A DNA stretch of 55,739 bases from Edaphobacter sp. (GCA_025462645.1 JAOAPB010000080.1:1-55739); one strand, 5' to 3'; positions 45,005-55,358 are shown, counted from the first letter of the stretch. Numbers and translations: made by a program. Notes: a model not told the origin generated them from the sequence alone.

Positions 45005-48000
45005 TTGAAAAACAATAGGTTCAATATCCGTGTCGTGCTGCTGCTTGCAGTGGCTTGTTTATTCGCGATTGCAAATCCAGCGCTTGCTCAATCCGATACG
45101 TCGTCCATCTCAGGTACAGTTACTGACGCATCGGGCGCACTCCTTCCGAATGCCAAGGTCACGGTACACAATATGGCAACTGGCGCTGATCGCTCCATTA
45201 CCAGCAACGAGACCGGCAGCTTTACGCTTACCAATCTGACCTCCGGCAACTACAGTGTTCGTGTCGAATTAAAAGGCTTTCAGACTACAACTCTTAGCGA
45301 TGTACACCTCGACCCTAGTATCGGCCGCCGCATCGACATCTCCATGAAGGTTGGCGACACCAAAACCGAAGTGACTGTCGAAGCAGGCGCTATCGCCGTG
45401 CAGACGGAGAGCGGGTCAGTCGGTCAGCTCATCACGCAGGAGCAGGTGAAGAGCATCCAGCTCAACGGACGCAACCCGCTCTACCTCGCGCAGATGGAGC
45501 CCGGCGTCGTTCGCAGCAATTCGATGGCTGCTCTTGGCTTTGGCCTTGATAACCCCCTCAACGTGAACGGCGCGCGCAGCCAGGAGAGCCTGCAGACGTT
45601 CGACGGCGCGCCCATGGTACGCACGCGCTCCAACGGCACCAGCGTTGGCGTCGCGGATGTGGACTCAACTTCGCAGGTCCAGGTGCTGACCACCGGCTAT
45701 CCGGCAGAATACGGCCGCACTTCAGGTGGCCAGATCCGCATGCTTTCCAAGAGCGGCTCAACCGACCTCCATGGGAGCGCCTTTGAATACTTTCGCAACA
45801 ACGCACTCAATGCCAACACTTGGCAACGCAATACCTCGGGCCTCCCGCGGCAGGCTTTCCGCTACAACCAGTTCGGCTGGAACTTGAACGGCCCTGTCTA
45901 TATTCCTGGCCATTTCAACAAGGATCGCAGGAAGCTCTTCTTCCTGGTAGGGCAGGAGTGGGTAAAGTACAACCACGATGACACCTCATCGGCCACACTA
46001 AAAGTGCCTACGGCTCTCATGCGCACTGGTAACTTCAGTGAGCTGCTCGGCCCGAACATCTTCTACAGCTCCCCTGTACAGATCGTGAACCCCAGCACGG
46101 GTGTAGCCTACCCTAACAACATCATTCCCACTGGCCAGCTCAGCCCCAACGGCATTGGCCTGCTCAACGCGTATCCAGCAGCTAATCTCAGCAATAATCC
46201 CACCAGCAACTGGATCGACTCTGCTCTCTATACCGAGAGGCAGCGAAAGGACAGCATTGTCGTCGATTTCGTTCCTGCCGACGCTCATCACTTCCGCTTC
46301 AGTCTTCTCAACTATAACTACGACGACTACGAGCCGCACTTCGGCAACTTCAATACCAACCCACGCATCTTCCACCGGCCCAACCAGATCGGTGTCCTTC
46401 ACTACACCTGGACGATCAGCCCCACCATGGTCAACGATGCGTATGTCTCTGGTGCTGCCGACCACGTTGACATCAACATCGACACCTCATCCGGCCTTTA
46501 CGACCGCACGAGATACGGCATTAATTACCCGTACCTCTTCGGAGCCGCCACCAAGGTCGTTCCCAACAAGATTCCGACCATCCAGCTTCAGAACTTCGGC
46601 ACGCTCGACGGCGGTCCCTACCCTTCACGCTCCGGCGGTATCGTCTATGACGTTGGCGATACTCTCACCAAGGTCTGGGGCAACCACACGCTCAAGTTCG
46701 GCGGGCTGTGGGAGTATTCCGGCGAGAACAACTACGATCAGATCAGCGTCGACAACACGCGGCCTGGCACAACCAACAATCAGAACGGCTTGTTTGTCTT
46801 TACCGACACCCGTGCCGGCGGCGCGACTTCAAAGGCAGCTATAGCAAACACCGCCCTTGGTTTATTCGATACCTACGGTGAGATTGGCACGCGTTCCTAT
46901 ACCCTCTTCCGCGGCAACATGTTCGAGGGTTTTGGCCAGGACCAGTGGCGCGTCAACTCAAAACTCGTGCTCGAGTACGGCCTTCGCTACAGCGTCATGA
47001 TGCCTTACCACACACTATGGGGTAACCAGTCCTTCTTCAGCCCGAAGGACTACAACCCGGCCCTTGCTCCCACGGTCAATCCCTCCACTGGCTTCCTTAC
47101 CGGCGGAGATCCGTATAACGGTGTCGTCATCCCTGGCAGCGGCTTCCCAAGTGCAGCCAAGGGTCACGTACCGGACGCCATCCTCAATGGCAACTACCAG
47201 CGTCTTTTCCGTGGCTATGGCGGCGGCTACTCGCCCACTGTCTACAGCAATATCCAGCCGCGCCTCGGCTTCGCCTACCAGATCGATCCAGGTACGGTCT
47301 TACGCGCCGGAGCTGGCCGTTACATGCAGCGTCTCGGCATCAGCGATGCCGTGCACGTCGGCGGCAATGCTCCATTCCAACCGGCATCCACTGTGACCCT
47401 CGGTAGCGTCGATAACCCCGGCGGTATCGGCGCCAACGCTCTACCACTCGCCTTTACCTCCCATGCCTTTACCTACCCAAGCCCCGAAGCCTGGGGATGG
47501 AACATGACGGTGGAGCATGAGTTTGCGGATGTCGCAACCTTCACGCTCAGCTACGTCGGCCGCCGCGGTTACCATCTTGAGCAACTGGCAAACATCAACC
47601 AGCTCCAACCCGGAACTGTGCAGGCAAACCCCACCGTCAAAAACCCGGATGCGCTTCGCCCGTACAAGGGTTTCTCCACCATTATCGAAGCCGAGAACAC
47701 CGGTGGGTCGTTTTATCACGCCATGCAAGCCAACGTGAAGCGCCGCCTGACGAAGGGTTTCCTCTTTGGCGTCGCCTACACCTGGTCCAAGAGTCTCGAC
47801 TACGGCTCTTCGAACGGCACAAACATTACCAACGCCTTCGACAACAGCATCATGTACGGACCCAGCGACTTCGACACTCGCCACGTGCTTGTGATGAACT
47901 ACGTCTGGAATATCCCCTTCGCCACTCACGCCTCCAATACGTTCGTGCGCACGATGCTCGGCGACTGGCAGTTCTCTGGAACCATCCAGGCTCAGTCTGG

Positions 48001-48442
48001 CCGTCCGCCTTCAGGAGCTGTCTCGCGGAACCTTGACCAGGCCGGCGTCGGTCCCGGTTCAGGCAATCAATACTATGTGCACACGCGCTCGCCGAACCTG
48101 CCGCACCAGTTCGGCTCCGCCAGCACCGCCACGTGGTTTGAGCCCGGTGTCTTCCAGCCCGCCGCCCGCGGCACTTTTGCTCCTCGCGAGTCCCGCAACA
48201 TCGTCTACGGCCCCGGCTTCCAGAGCTTCAATGCCGCGCTCCAGAAGGGCTTTCACATTATCCCGAGCCATGAGAACCATCAGCTGGTCTTCAGGGCCGA
48301 GGCATTCAACTATACCAACCACCCCAACTGGGACAATCCGGACGTGAGCCCAACCAGCAGCACGTTTGGAAAAGTGACCAGCAAAGGCACGACCTACGCT
48401 TCAGAACGGCAGTACCAGTTCAGCCTCCGCTACGCCTTTTAG
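45005..48442 (+). CDS. TonB-dependent outer-membrane receptor with carboxypeptidase-regulatory-like domain
   Basis: About 1145 residues from TTG 45005, with GGAGG five bases upstream; the signal peptide ends near NPALAQ. Residues about 30-110 form a CarboxypepD_reg-like fold (SSISGTVTDASGALLPNAKV). Then a plug with GQLITQEQVKSIQLNGRNPL, and a long beta-barrel ending in YQFSLRYAF with the terminal aromatic. This receptor type is expanded in Acidobacteria and takes up oligosaccharides or other large ligands by TonB energy. No SusD-like lipoprotein is next to it. Followed by a hairpin, then a secreted alpha-mannosidase. Confidence 0.92.
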   Translation: MKNNRFNIRVVLLLAVACLFAIANPALAQSDTSSISGTVTDASGALLPNAKVTVHNMATGADRSITSNETGSFTLTNLTSGNYSVRVELKGFQTTTLSDVHLDPSIGRRIDISMKVGDTKTEVTVEAGAIAVQTESGSVGQLITQEQVKSIQLNGRNPLYLAQMEPGVVRSNSMAALGFGLDNPLNVNGARSQESLQTFDGAPMVRTRSNGTSVGVADVDSTSQVQVLTTGYPAEYGRTSGGQIRMLSKSGSTDLHGSAFEYFRNNALNANTWQRNTSGLPRQAFRYNQFGWNLNGPVYIPGHFNKDRRKLFFLVGQEWVKYNHDDTSSATLKVPTALMRTGNFSELLGPNIFYSSPVQIVNPSTGVAYPNNIIPTGQLSPNGIGLLNAYPAANLSNNPTSNWIDSALYTERQRKDSIVVDFVPADAHHFRFSLLNYNYDDYEPHFGNFNTNPRIFHRPNQIGVLHYTWTISPTMVNDAYVSGAADHVDINIDTSSGLYDRTRYGINYPYLFGAATKVVPNKIPTIQLQNFGTLDGGPYPSRSGGIVYDVGDTLTKVWGNHTLKFGGLWEYSGENNYDQISVDNTRPGTTNNQNGLFVFTDTRAGGATSKAAIANTALGLFDTYGEIGTRSYTLFRGNMFEGFGQDQWRVNSKLVLEYGLRYSVMMPYHTLWGNQSFFSPKDYNPALAPTVNPSTGFLTGGDPYNGVVIPGSGFPSAAKGHVPDAILNGNYQRLFRGYGGGYSPTVYSNIQPRLGFAYQIDPGTVLRAGAGRYMQRLGISDAVHVGGNAPFQPASTVTLGSVDNPGGIGANALPLAFTSHAFTYPSPEAWGWNMTVEHEFADVATFTLSYVGRRGYHLEQLANINQLQPGTVQANPTVKNPDALRPYKGFSTIIEAENTGGSFYHAMQANVKRRLTKGFLFGVAYTWSKSLDYGSSNGTNITNAFDNSIMYGPSDFDTRHVLVMNYVWNIPFATHASNTFVRTMLGDWQFSGTIQAQSGRPPSGAVSRNLDQAGVGPGSGNQYYVHTRSPNLPHQFGSASTATWFEPGVFQPAARGTFAPRESRNIVYGPGFQSFNAALQKGFHIIPSHENHQLVFRAEAFNYTNHPNWDNPDVSPTSSTFGKVTSKGTTYASERQYQFSLRYAF

Positions 48443-48460
48443 CGCGTGACTTGAGCCTTG

Positions 48461-48496
48461 CGAGACACCGTACGAACCTGAGCGTGCGGTGTCTCG
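48461..48496. terminator. strong hairpin between receptor and mannosidase genes
   Basis: CGAGACACCGTACG (48461-48474) and CGTGCGGTGTCTCG (48483-48496) pair over 14 bases with one G-T wobble and an eight-base loop. No T run follows, so it may stop transcription partly or stabilise the receptor mRNA against decay. Confidence 0.6.
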
Positions 48497-48551
48497 AGAA
48501 AACATCAAAATCTTCGGCTTTGACTTTACTGCGGAATAAATCATCCCAACT

Positions 48552-51500
48552 ATGACACTTATGATGCGACTGACATCCCCTACACTCTCACACATCCCTA
48601 CCACCAAGTCCAAAGGCCAGCACCTTCTGCTCGGTTGTCTCTTGTCGACGATTGCAGCTTTCTCTTTAGCCCCTGCAACTCAGTGTCAGACGATGAAGGC
48701 GCCTGACATCACCAAAGTTCCGACTCTTTACGTCGTTCCATACGCGCATCTTGATACGCAATGGCGATGGGAGTTTCCGCAAACCATCAGTGAGTATCTG
48801 CTCAAGACGATGCGCGTCAACTTCGATTACATGGATAAATACCCGCACTATGTCTTCAATTGGACCGGATCCAACCGCTATCGCCTCATGAAAGAGTACT
48901 TTCCTAGCGACTACGCCCGGATGACAAAATACGTCGCAGAAGGACGTTGGTTTCCAGCAGGTTCGTCTGTGGAGGAAGGAGATGTCAACCTTCCCAGTGC
49001 GGAGGGGATCTTTCGGCAGATTCTTTACGGCAATGCATACTTCCGCAAAGACTTCGGCAAGGCAAGCACAGAATATATGCTGCCTGACTGCTTCGGGTTT
49101 CCTGCATCACTGCCCAGCATCCTCGCCCACGCTGGCGTAAAGGGTTTCTCCACGCAGAAACTAAATGCACAATGGCAACCGGCTCCAAAGATCGGTGGCC
49201 CGGATTCGCCTGAGCATACTCCGGAGGGGATCCCCTTCAACGTCGGCATCTGGGTTGGACCAGACGGAAGCAGCGTGCTCGCAGCATTGAACCCGGGTGG
49301 TTATGGCAGTAGCGTCTACTCTGATCTGAGTAAAGAGCCTGGACCCACTCCGCCACGGCCGCAACTCACGAATGAACAAAAGGCCCGCCTGACACCGGAG
49401 CAGCTAAGAGCTTTTGAGCGTCCCAGAGAGACGGAGCAGAATTGGGTCAAGCGCCTCGACATAAACGGTAACGCAACTGGTGTTCTCGCCGACTATCATT
49501 ACGTCGGCACCGGTGATATCGGAGGTGCGGCACATGAATCGACCATAAAGCTTCTCGAAGCCATCGTTGATAAAAGCGAGACTGTATTGCCCGCTCCGCC
49601 CAGACCTTTCTTCGGACAAGGAACTGGACCGGTATCCGACGCGTCGGGTCCTACTGTGAAAGTAGGTGATGGTCCGGTGCATGTTGTCATGGCTACGGCC
49701 GACCAGATGTTCAACGACATCAAGCCGGGGATGCAAACTCGCATGCCGCGATACCAGGGCGATCTCGAGCTGATCAATCACTCCGCAGGCTCATTGACGT
49801 CGCAGGCCTACCACAAGCGTTGGACTATCAAAAATGAACTCCTGGCCGATGCAGCGGAAAAAGCTTCTATTGCGGCCGAGTGGCTGGGCGGTCGGACCTA
49901 CCCCCAGCAGCTACTCAACGATGCGTGGACTCTCGAGCTAGCCGGACACTTTCACGATACAGGCGCTGGAACCGCCACTCCACGCGCATATCAATTTGCC
50001 TGGAATGATGACATTATTGCGTCGAACTTGTTTGCCGGTATTTTCACGAATGCAACTGAGTCGATCGCATCTGACTTCAACACGCAAACCAAAGGAGAGC
50101 CAATTGTAGTTTTTAACCCTCTCAATATCGCGCGTGAAGACGTGGTTGAAGCTCAGGTTTCTTTTCCTGATGGCATTCCCCGTGCAGTGCGCGTCACTGC
50201 TCCGGATGGGACAGAAGTGCCATCACAGCTCGCTAGCGGTAAGGTTCTGTTTCTAGCGAAAGTACCGTCTGTTGGTTATTCCGTTTACGATGTGCAGCCA
50301 GCAGCAGCCTCCAATTCGCGCTCGTCACTGCGGGTGACAAGTTCATCACTTGAGAATGATCGCTATCGCATCAGCCTCGATCAAAACGGCGACGTCTCAA
50401 GCATCTATGATAAGACCCTGAAGAAAGAACTGCTCTCAGCTCCCATCCGGCTGGCCATCTCTACCGATATTCCCAAAATATATCCCGCCTGGAATATGGA
50501 ATTTGAACAGGAGCAGGCAGCTCCGCGTGCTTATGTTAGCGGCCCGGCCCAGGTTCGCATTAAAGAGAATGGCCCCGTTCGTGTCTCTCTCGAGGTAACC
50601 CGTGAGACTGAAGGATCAAAATTTGTTCAGACGGTAAGCCTTTCCGCAGGAGATGCAGGCAATCGCGTGGAATTCGGAAACGCGATTGACTGGAGGACGT
50701 TGGCGGCTAATCTCAAAGTATCCTTCCCTGTTGCGGCATCGAATGAAAATGCAACTTACAACTGGGAGATCGGAACGGTTCAACGTCCCAATGCCCAGGA
50801 GCGCCAATTCGAAGTCGCTTCTCATCGATGGATTGACCTAACGGACAAGAACGGCAGCTTCGGCGCTACTATTTTGACCGACTGCAAGAACGGATCCGAT
50901 AAACCCGACGACCACACTCTTCGGCTTACCCTTATCCGCTCACCGGGAATGCAGCCGCCTTCCAATGGACGCCCACAGGCCTACACAGATCAGGCAAATC
51001 AGGACTGGGGTCATCATGAATTTGTATTTGGATTGTCAGGACACGCCGACGACTGGCGTAAGTCTCAGACAGACTGGCAAGGCTACCGTCTCAACGATCC
51101 ACTGGTCGCCTTCAAAACCACAAAACACGCTGGTTCACTAGGCAGAAGCTTCTCTTTGCTTCATCTAAACAATCCCCGCATTCGGGTGCTGGCCATCAAG
51201 AAAGCGGAGGCAAGTGACGAAATCATTCTCCGGATGGTAGAGCTAGACGGCAAGCCAGCAAAGGATGTAAGCATCTCTTTGGTCGCGCCGATTCTATCCG
51301 CCCGGGAGGTCAATGCACAGGAACAGCCTGTTGGATCAGCGAGCATCGATGCGGGCGCACTCACGACATCCTTTACGGCATACCAGCCACGCACATTTGC
51401 GCTGCGCCTAGCTTCGTCGAATCGGAAGTCTGCTCCCATCCAATCGCAGCCTGTGGAACTGCATTATGATCTCGCCGTTGCCAGCAATGACGATACTAAA

Positions 51501-52169
51501 ACCGAGGGCGGCGGATTCGATGGCAGAGGAAACACTATGCCGGCAGAGATGTTGCCTTCTCAGATCACTTATCATGATGTGCACCTCAACTTAGCGCCTG
51601 CCAAGACAGGGGCTTTGAATGCAGTCGTTGCAAAAGGTCAAACGATCAAGCTACCTGCGGGTCACTATAACCGTGTCTATATTTTGGCGGCGTCATCGAA
51701 TGGAGACCAAGCCGCTGAGTTTAGGGTTGGCAGTAACACCGTTCACCTAAACATCCAGGATTGGAGTGGGTTTATCGGTCAGTGGGATACACGTATATGG
51801 AAAAGCGCGCCGGAGCGCGACTGGGCGATCTCAGCAAATCACGCTCCTTGGCCTCCGGCCGATGAGCAACTCCGAGAGCAGCGCCCTCAATCCCCCCGCT
51901 ACCCGGAGGACTACGTTAGCCTCGAGGCTGGTTATGTCAAACCTGCTGCCCTCGCGTGGTATGCCTCCCATCATCACACTGCCGAGGGACTTAACGAACC
52001 GTATCAATATTCCTATCTTTTCGCCTACCCAATTGAGCTCTCCGGAGATGTAGGTGTACTTACCCTGCCAAAAAATGACAAGATCCGCATCCTTGCAATC
52101 TCGGTCGCCGAGGAGAGCCCCACATTACAGCCCGCTCAGCCTCTCTATGACAGATTGAAATCAAACTGA
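48552..52169 (+). CDS. secreted family GH38 alpha-mannosidase
   Basis: 1205 residues with a signal peptide (hydrophobic core about 24-40, before ATQCQ). Zinc site H66-x-D68 in VVPYAHLDTQWRW; catalytic nucleophile Asp179 in YMLPDCFGFPASLPS; a third zinc ligand in the HFHDTGAGTATPRAYQFAWN region. The order is GH38 catalytic (60-330), an insert (260-340), the helical middle domain, then beta-sandwich domains. It releases alpha-mannose from glycans. It is the second gene after the TonB receptor and probably under the LacI regulator. It is longer than typical by about 150-200 residues, with a NPCBM-like or unknown beta-domain near the C-terminus. Confidence 0.92.
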   Translation: MTLMMRLTSPTLSHIPTTKSKGQHLLLGCLLSTIAAFSLAPATQCQTMKAPDITKVPTLYVVPYAHLDTQWRWEFPQTISEYLLKTMRVNFDYMDKYPHYVFNWTGSNRYRLMKEYFPSDYARMTKYVAEGRWFPAGSSVEEGDVNLPSAEGIFRQILYGNAYFRKDFGKASTEYMLPDCFGFPASLPSILAHAGVKGFSTQKLNAQWQPAPKIGGPDSPEHTPEGIPFNVGIWVGPDGSSVLAALNPGGYGSSVYSDLSKEPGPTPPRPQLTNEQKARLTPEQLRAFERPRETEQNWVKRLDINGNATGVLADYHYVGTGDIGGAAHESTIKLLEAIVDKSETVLPAPPRPFFGQGTGPVSDASGPTVKVGDGPVHVVMATADQMFNDIKPGMQTRMPRYQGDLELINHSAGSLTSQAYHKRWTIKNELLADAAEKASIAAEWLGGRTYPQQLLNDAWTLELAGHFHDTGAGTATPRAYQFAWNDDIIASNLFAGIFTNATESIASDFNTQTKGEPIVVFNPLNIAREDVVEAQVSFPDGIPRAVRVTAPDGTEVPSQLASGKVLFLAKVPSVGYSVYDVQPAAASNSRSSLRVTSSSLENDRYRISLDQNGDVSSIYDKTLKKELLSAPIRLAISTDIPKIYPAWNMEFEQEQAAPRAYVSGPAQVRIKENGPVRVSLEVTRETEGSKFVQTVSLSAGDAGNRVEFGNAIDWRTLAANLKVSFPVAASNENATYNWEIGTVQRPNAQERQFEVASHRWIDLTDKNGSFGATILTDCKNGSDKPDDHTLRLTLIRSPGMQPPSNGRPQAYTDQANQDWGHHEFVFGLSGHADDWRKSQTDWQGYRLNDPLVAFKTTKHAGSLGRSFSLLHLNNPRIRVLAIKKAEASDEIILRMVELDGKPAKDVSISLVAPILSAREVNAQEQPVGSASIDAGALTTSFTAYQPRTFALRLASSNRKSAPIQSQPVELHYDLAVASNDDTKTEGGGFDGRGNTMPAEMLPSQITYHDVHLNLAPAKTGALNAVVAKGQTIKLPAGHYNRVYILAASSNGDQAAEFRVGSNTVHLNIQDWSGFIGQWDTRIWKSAPERDWAISANHAPWPPADEQLREQRPQSPRYPEDYVSLEAGYVKPAALAWYASHHHTAEGLNEPYQYSYLFAYPIELSGDVGVLTLPKNDKIRILAISVAEESPTLQPAQPLYDRLKSN

Positions 52170-52432
52170 ACAGCACAAAACAACGATGGCTTCCGCCTCA
52201 GCTAAGTCCGTCTCGCAACGGCGCGCCACTGAGACAGAATATGTGCTTTGTCGTGAGTTGACTAAGCACTAAGACTGGCTCCGTTAGCTTGCGCCGACGA
52301 AAGCTTCAACCGGCGCCAGCTGTTAGATAGCGGCCGAGGGATCCACGAATTTGGCTCCTCACGATAAGACGCATCTAAGCGGCGCTGTTCTTGCCAGCGA
52401 CGCGGTAGCGCTAGATTGCCATCTCTAAACAG

Positions 52433-54064
52433 CTATTCGCTATCGATGGTCATGGCGTAAAGGGTGTCGCCGGCGGCTACGATGATACGTTGTCGGTTGT
52501 CGAGGGTCCAGGTGGACGGACCGTTGCTGACGCGGGTGTTGAGGGGCTGAGACCAGAGGATGGCACCGTTGGCTGGATTGAAGGCGGCCAGACGATTGGA
52601 GTCTCCGGTGAAGAGAAGGTTGCCGGCGGTGGTGAGGATTCCTCCGGAGATGCCGCCGCCTTCAGAGCCTTCGCCTTTAGGGCTGTGCTTCCATTTAATG
52701 TTGCCCGTCGTTACGTCGAGGGCAATGAGAGAGGATTTGGGATCGAAGGTACCGGAGCCTCCGCCTGCGTAGCCTTCAGGCTCAGGCGAAGTGTCGTAGA
52801 GGTAGGCGACACCGTATCCCTCGCTAGCATTGACGTAGAAGAGGTGTGTGAGCGGGCTATAGCTGGGCGGCGGCCAGTTGGTGGCGCCATTAATAGGGAT
52901 GTCGACCATGGAGCCATCGACCTTCGGCTCTTTGTCTGGATCCGGAATGGGCTGGCCACGCTGGTCGATTCCTTTTGACCAGTTGGCTGTGTTGCTGAAG
53001 GGTTTGGAAACGAGGTATTTCCCATTGGTGCGGTCGAGAACGAAGAAATAACCACAGCGAGCAGCCTGGGCAAGAAGCTTGCGGGGTTTGCCATCGATGA
53101 CCATGTCGAAGAGGACCGGGGTTTCGACGTTATCCCAGTCATGGGTGTCGTGAGGCGAGGCCTGGAAGTACCAGACGAGCTTTCCAGTATCGGGGTTGAG
53201 GGCGACGATGGCGTCTGTGTAAAGGTTGGCGCCCTTACGCCCCTGTCCTGCGAAGACAGGGTTGGTGTTGCCGGTGCCCCAGAAGATAAGGTTGAGATCG
53301 GGATCGTAAGTACCCGGGAGCCAGGTCATGCCGCCGCCGTGATCCATGGAAGCTTGGTTAGGCCAGGTCTCGGACCCAGGGTCACCCATCTTAAGAGGCT
53401 CGCTCCACCAGCGCCACTGCTGCTCACCGGTCTCGGGGTCACGGGCTTCGAGGTAGCCGCGGACGTCCATGGCATCTCCGCCTACACCGATGAGAACGTG
53501 ATTTTTAACTATGACAGCGGAAATGGTGGTGAAGTATTGGAGCTTCTCATCGGCGACTTTTTTGCGCCAGCGCTCTTTACCGGTCTTGGAGTCCAGCGAG
53601 ATGAACCAGCCGTCAGGAGTGAGGAAGTAGATCCAGTTGCCGTACATACCCACGCCGCGCTGACCGAGGAGGTGGCCGCCGTGGTCTTCGAAGTCAAAAC
53701 GCCAGAGTTCTTTGCCGGTACGAGCGTCGATGGCGAAGACGTGGTCGGGGATGGTGAAGTACAGAACTCCGTTGACCATGAGCGGCGTGGATTTGATGAC
53801 AGGATTTCCGATACCACGGAGAGGGCCTACCCCGGTGATCTTGTAGGTCCAGGCGACTTTGAGCTGGGCTATGTTTGTTTGATTGATCTGGCTGAGATTG
53901 CTGAAGCGACGGCCGGAGTAATCGCCGTTGTAGGTCGGCCAGGTGTCGGCGGGCTGTTGGAAAAGCGTGAGGGCTTTGGGATCCAGTCCTTGCGGCTTCG
54001 ATCCTTGCCCAAGCACGAGCATAGGGGTGAGCAGTATAAGAAAAACAAAGATGCGAAGCTTCAT
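52433..54064 (-). CDS. PQQ-dependent dehydrogenase (quinoprotein propeller)
   Basis: 543 residues with a signal peptide (MKLRIFVFLILLTPMLVLG). Repeated beta-propeller blades carry W-motifs (e.g. DARTGKELWRFDFEDHGG, DSKTGKERWRKKVADEKL, NPDTGKLVWYFQASPHDTHD). DTHDWDNVETPVLFDM holds the active-site Asp of the methanol/ethanol-type family. An adjacent Cys-Cys as in methanol dehydrogenase is not seen. It oxidises an alcohol or aldose in the periplasm with electrons passed to the cytochrome encoded upstream (four-base overlap). Confidence 0.88.
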   Translation of the reverse strand: MKLRIFVFLILLTPMLVLGQGSKPQGLDPKALTLFQQPADTWPTYNGDYSGRRFSNLSQINQTNIAQLKVAWTYKITGVGPLRGIGNPVIKSTPLMVNGVLYFTIPDHVFAIDARTGKELWRFDFEDHGGHLLGQRGVGMYGNWIYFLTPDGWFISLDSKTGKERWRKKVADEKLQYFTTISAVIVKNHVLIGVGGDAMDVRGYLEARDPETGEQQWRWWSEPLKMGDPGSETWPNQASMDHGGGMTWLPGTYDPDLNLIFWGTGNTNPVFAGQGRKGANLYTDAIVALNPDTGKLVWYFQASPHDTHDWDNVETPVLFDMVIDGKPRKLLAQAARCGYFFVLDRTNGKYLVSKPFSNTANWSKGIDQRGQPIPDPDKEPKVDGSMVDIPINGATNWPPPSYSPLTHLFYVNASEGYGVAYLYDTSPEPEGYAGGGSGTFDPKSSLIALDVTTGNIKWKHSPKGEGSEGGGISGGILTTAGNLLFTGDSNRLAAFNPANGAILWSQPLNTRVSNGPSTWTLDNRQRIIVAAGDTLYAMTIDSE

Positions 54065-54915
54065 TTGAGAGTCATGAGATATCGAGTGAGGTTGTGGAGA
54101 TCATCATCAGTGTATTTGGGTAGGAGGGCACGGTGCCCCCCAAGCTTGTCCGGAATATCGACGGTGACGGTGGGGGTAGACCAGGTAGAGGTGCCACCGG
54201 CGTCGATGCGGAGAGTGGTTTCAAAGTCGTCGTAGTGGATGAGAGTGCCGGTGAGCTTTTTCCCATTGTTTGTGGTGACAGTAGCCTGACGGGGTCCGTG
54301 GGTGCTGGGCCATGCAATGCGGGCGAGCATGGCTGCGGGTTGCGGGTATCTGGTGCCAATGGTTGCAAGATCCCCAGCAACGGAATGGCAGGTGGCGCAG
54401 GTGGCGGCGAAGAAGACTTTCCCCTTTTCTGTATCACCGCTGATGATGGTGTTGCTATGGGTGTATAGACCGCGATTGGCGGCGAGTTCGACTTGGAGAT
54501 GGATGTATTCCGCGATGTCGTAGATCTGAGTGTCGCTGAGGTTGGTAAAGGCTGGCATGCCCCCCTGGGGCCGACCGTTCTTGATTACCGGGCCGATCTC
54601 TTCACCTTTTTCATCATGGAGGACGAGGACAGAGCGGACGAGATTAGGACCTTGCGCTCCGCGAGCTGAGGGCCCGTGGCAGGTGGCGCAGTTTTCTTTG
54701 TAGATAGGCTCACCGAGTTTAGCGGCCGCGGTATCGGGGGCAGGGCCAAGACCGAGAAAATCGTGGGAGTTGCGAGTGGGGGCGGTGCGGGCTGGGGTTT
54801 GTTGGTCAGGCTCTTGAGCATTGGCTAATACGGGCTTCAGATGGATGTAGCAGAGTGCGGCAGTGAGGCAGAGAAGGCTCGTGGCTGACAGCAGGATGGT
54901 TGATGTCTTCGACAT
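54061..54915 (-). CDS. dihaem c-type cytochrome
   Basis: 284 residues with an N-terminal hydrophobic anchor/signal. First haem site CATCH at 76-80 (ENCATCHGPSARG), with GMPAF Met ligand near 120; second CATCH at 173-177 (CATCHSVAG). Residues about 205-255 form an SH3-like insert (KKLTGTLIHYDDFETTLRID) between the second haem and the C-terminal helix, a layout known from Acidobacteria and Planctomycetes. Likely electron acceptor of the PQQ enzyme. Confidence 0.88.
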   Translation of the reverse strand: MSKTSTILLSATSLLCLTAALCYIHLKPVLANAQEPDQQTPARTAPTRNSHDFLGLGPAPDTAAAKLGEPIYKENCATCHGPSARGAQGPNLVRSVLVLHDEKGEEIGPVIKNGRPQGGMPAFTNLSDTQIYDIAEYIHLQVELAANRGLYTHSNTIISGDTEKGKVFFAATCATCHSVAGDLATIGTRYPQPAAMLARIAWPSTHGPRQATVTTNNGKKLTGTLIHYDDFETTLRIDAGGTSTWSTPTVTVDIPDKLGGHRALLPKYTDDDLHNLTRYLMTLK

Positions 54916-55044
54916 TGCGGGTTTGGTTAGCCTCTTCTCTTGCTCTCACCGAGACCTCCCAGGTTCGGCATGTGCTGACGTCGACGGGGCTGATCCCGAG
55001 AATGCGGCTCGCCTCGGTTCACCTTCCAAATTCGTTGACTCAAG

Positions 55045-55314
55045 CTAGACTACGGGAGGTACAAAAGTGTTCCTCAAGTATATCCATGGCATAGATCCTC
55101 GTGTGGCTGGTAGCCCCACGAGGAATCCAGCAATTAGAAGCGGTAGCAGAACGCCTGCTAAGGCTTGGGTGCTATTCATTACCTCAACCTTGAGGCTCGG
55201 ACGCTCCCATGCCATCGCAAACGGACACGACGAATTTGTCTTCGCATCGGCACGTCCCTCGATCACCTCCGCCACGATACTGTTCGCGCCAATAATCAAG
55301 GCAAGTTCTGTCAT
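55045..55314 (-). CDS. doubtful small membrane protein
   Basis: About 89 residues from ATG 55314 (or GTG 55320). It starts MTELALIIGANSIVAEVIEG and has one hydrophobic helix near residues 52-72 (ALAGVLLPLLIAGFLVGLPA). No family recognised and no good ribosome site. It follows a startless frame of the same strand by about 40 bases, so both may be remains of larger genes. Confidence 0.3.
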   Translation of the reverse strand: MTELALIIGANSIVAEVIEGRADAKTNSSCPFAMAWERPSLKVEVMNSTQALAGVLLPLLIAGFLVGLPATRGSMPWIYLRNTFVPPVV

Positions 55315-55358
55315 CTTCACTGGCGATTTGGTCCAGCACTCACCACGACATACAATGC

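Noticed and set aside
53141..54235. 364-codon plus-strand frame opposite the PQQ dehydrogenase and cytochrome genes
   Set aside because: Shadow of GC-rich coding on the minus strand; Val/Gly-rich without motifs.
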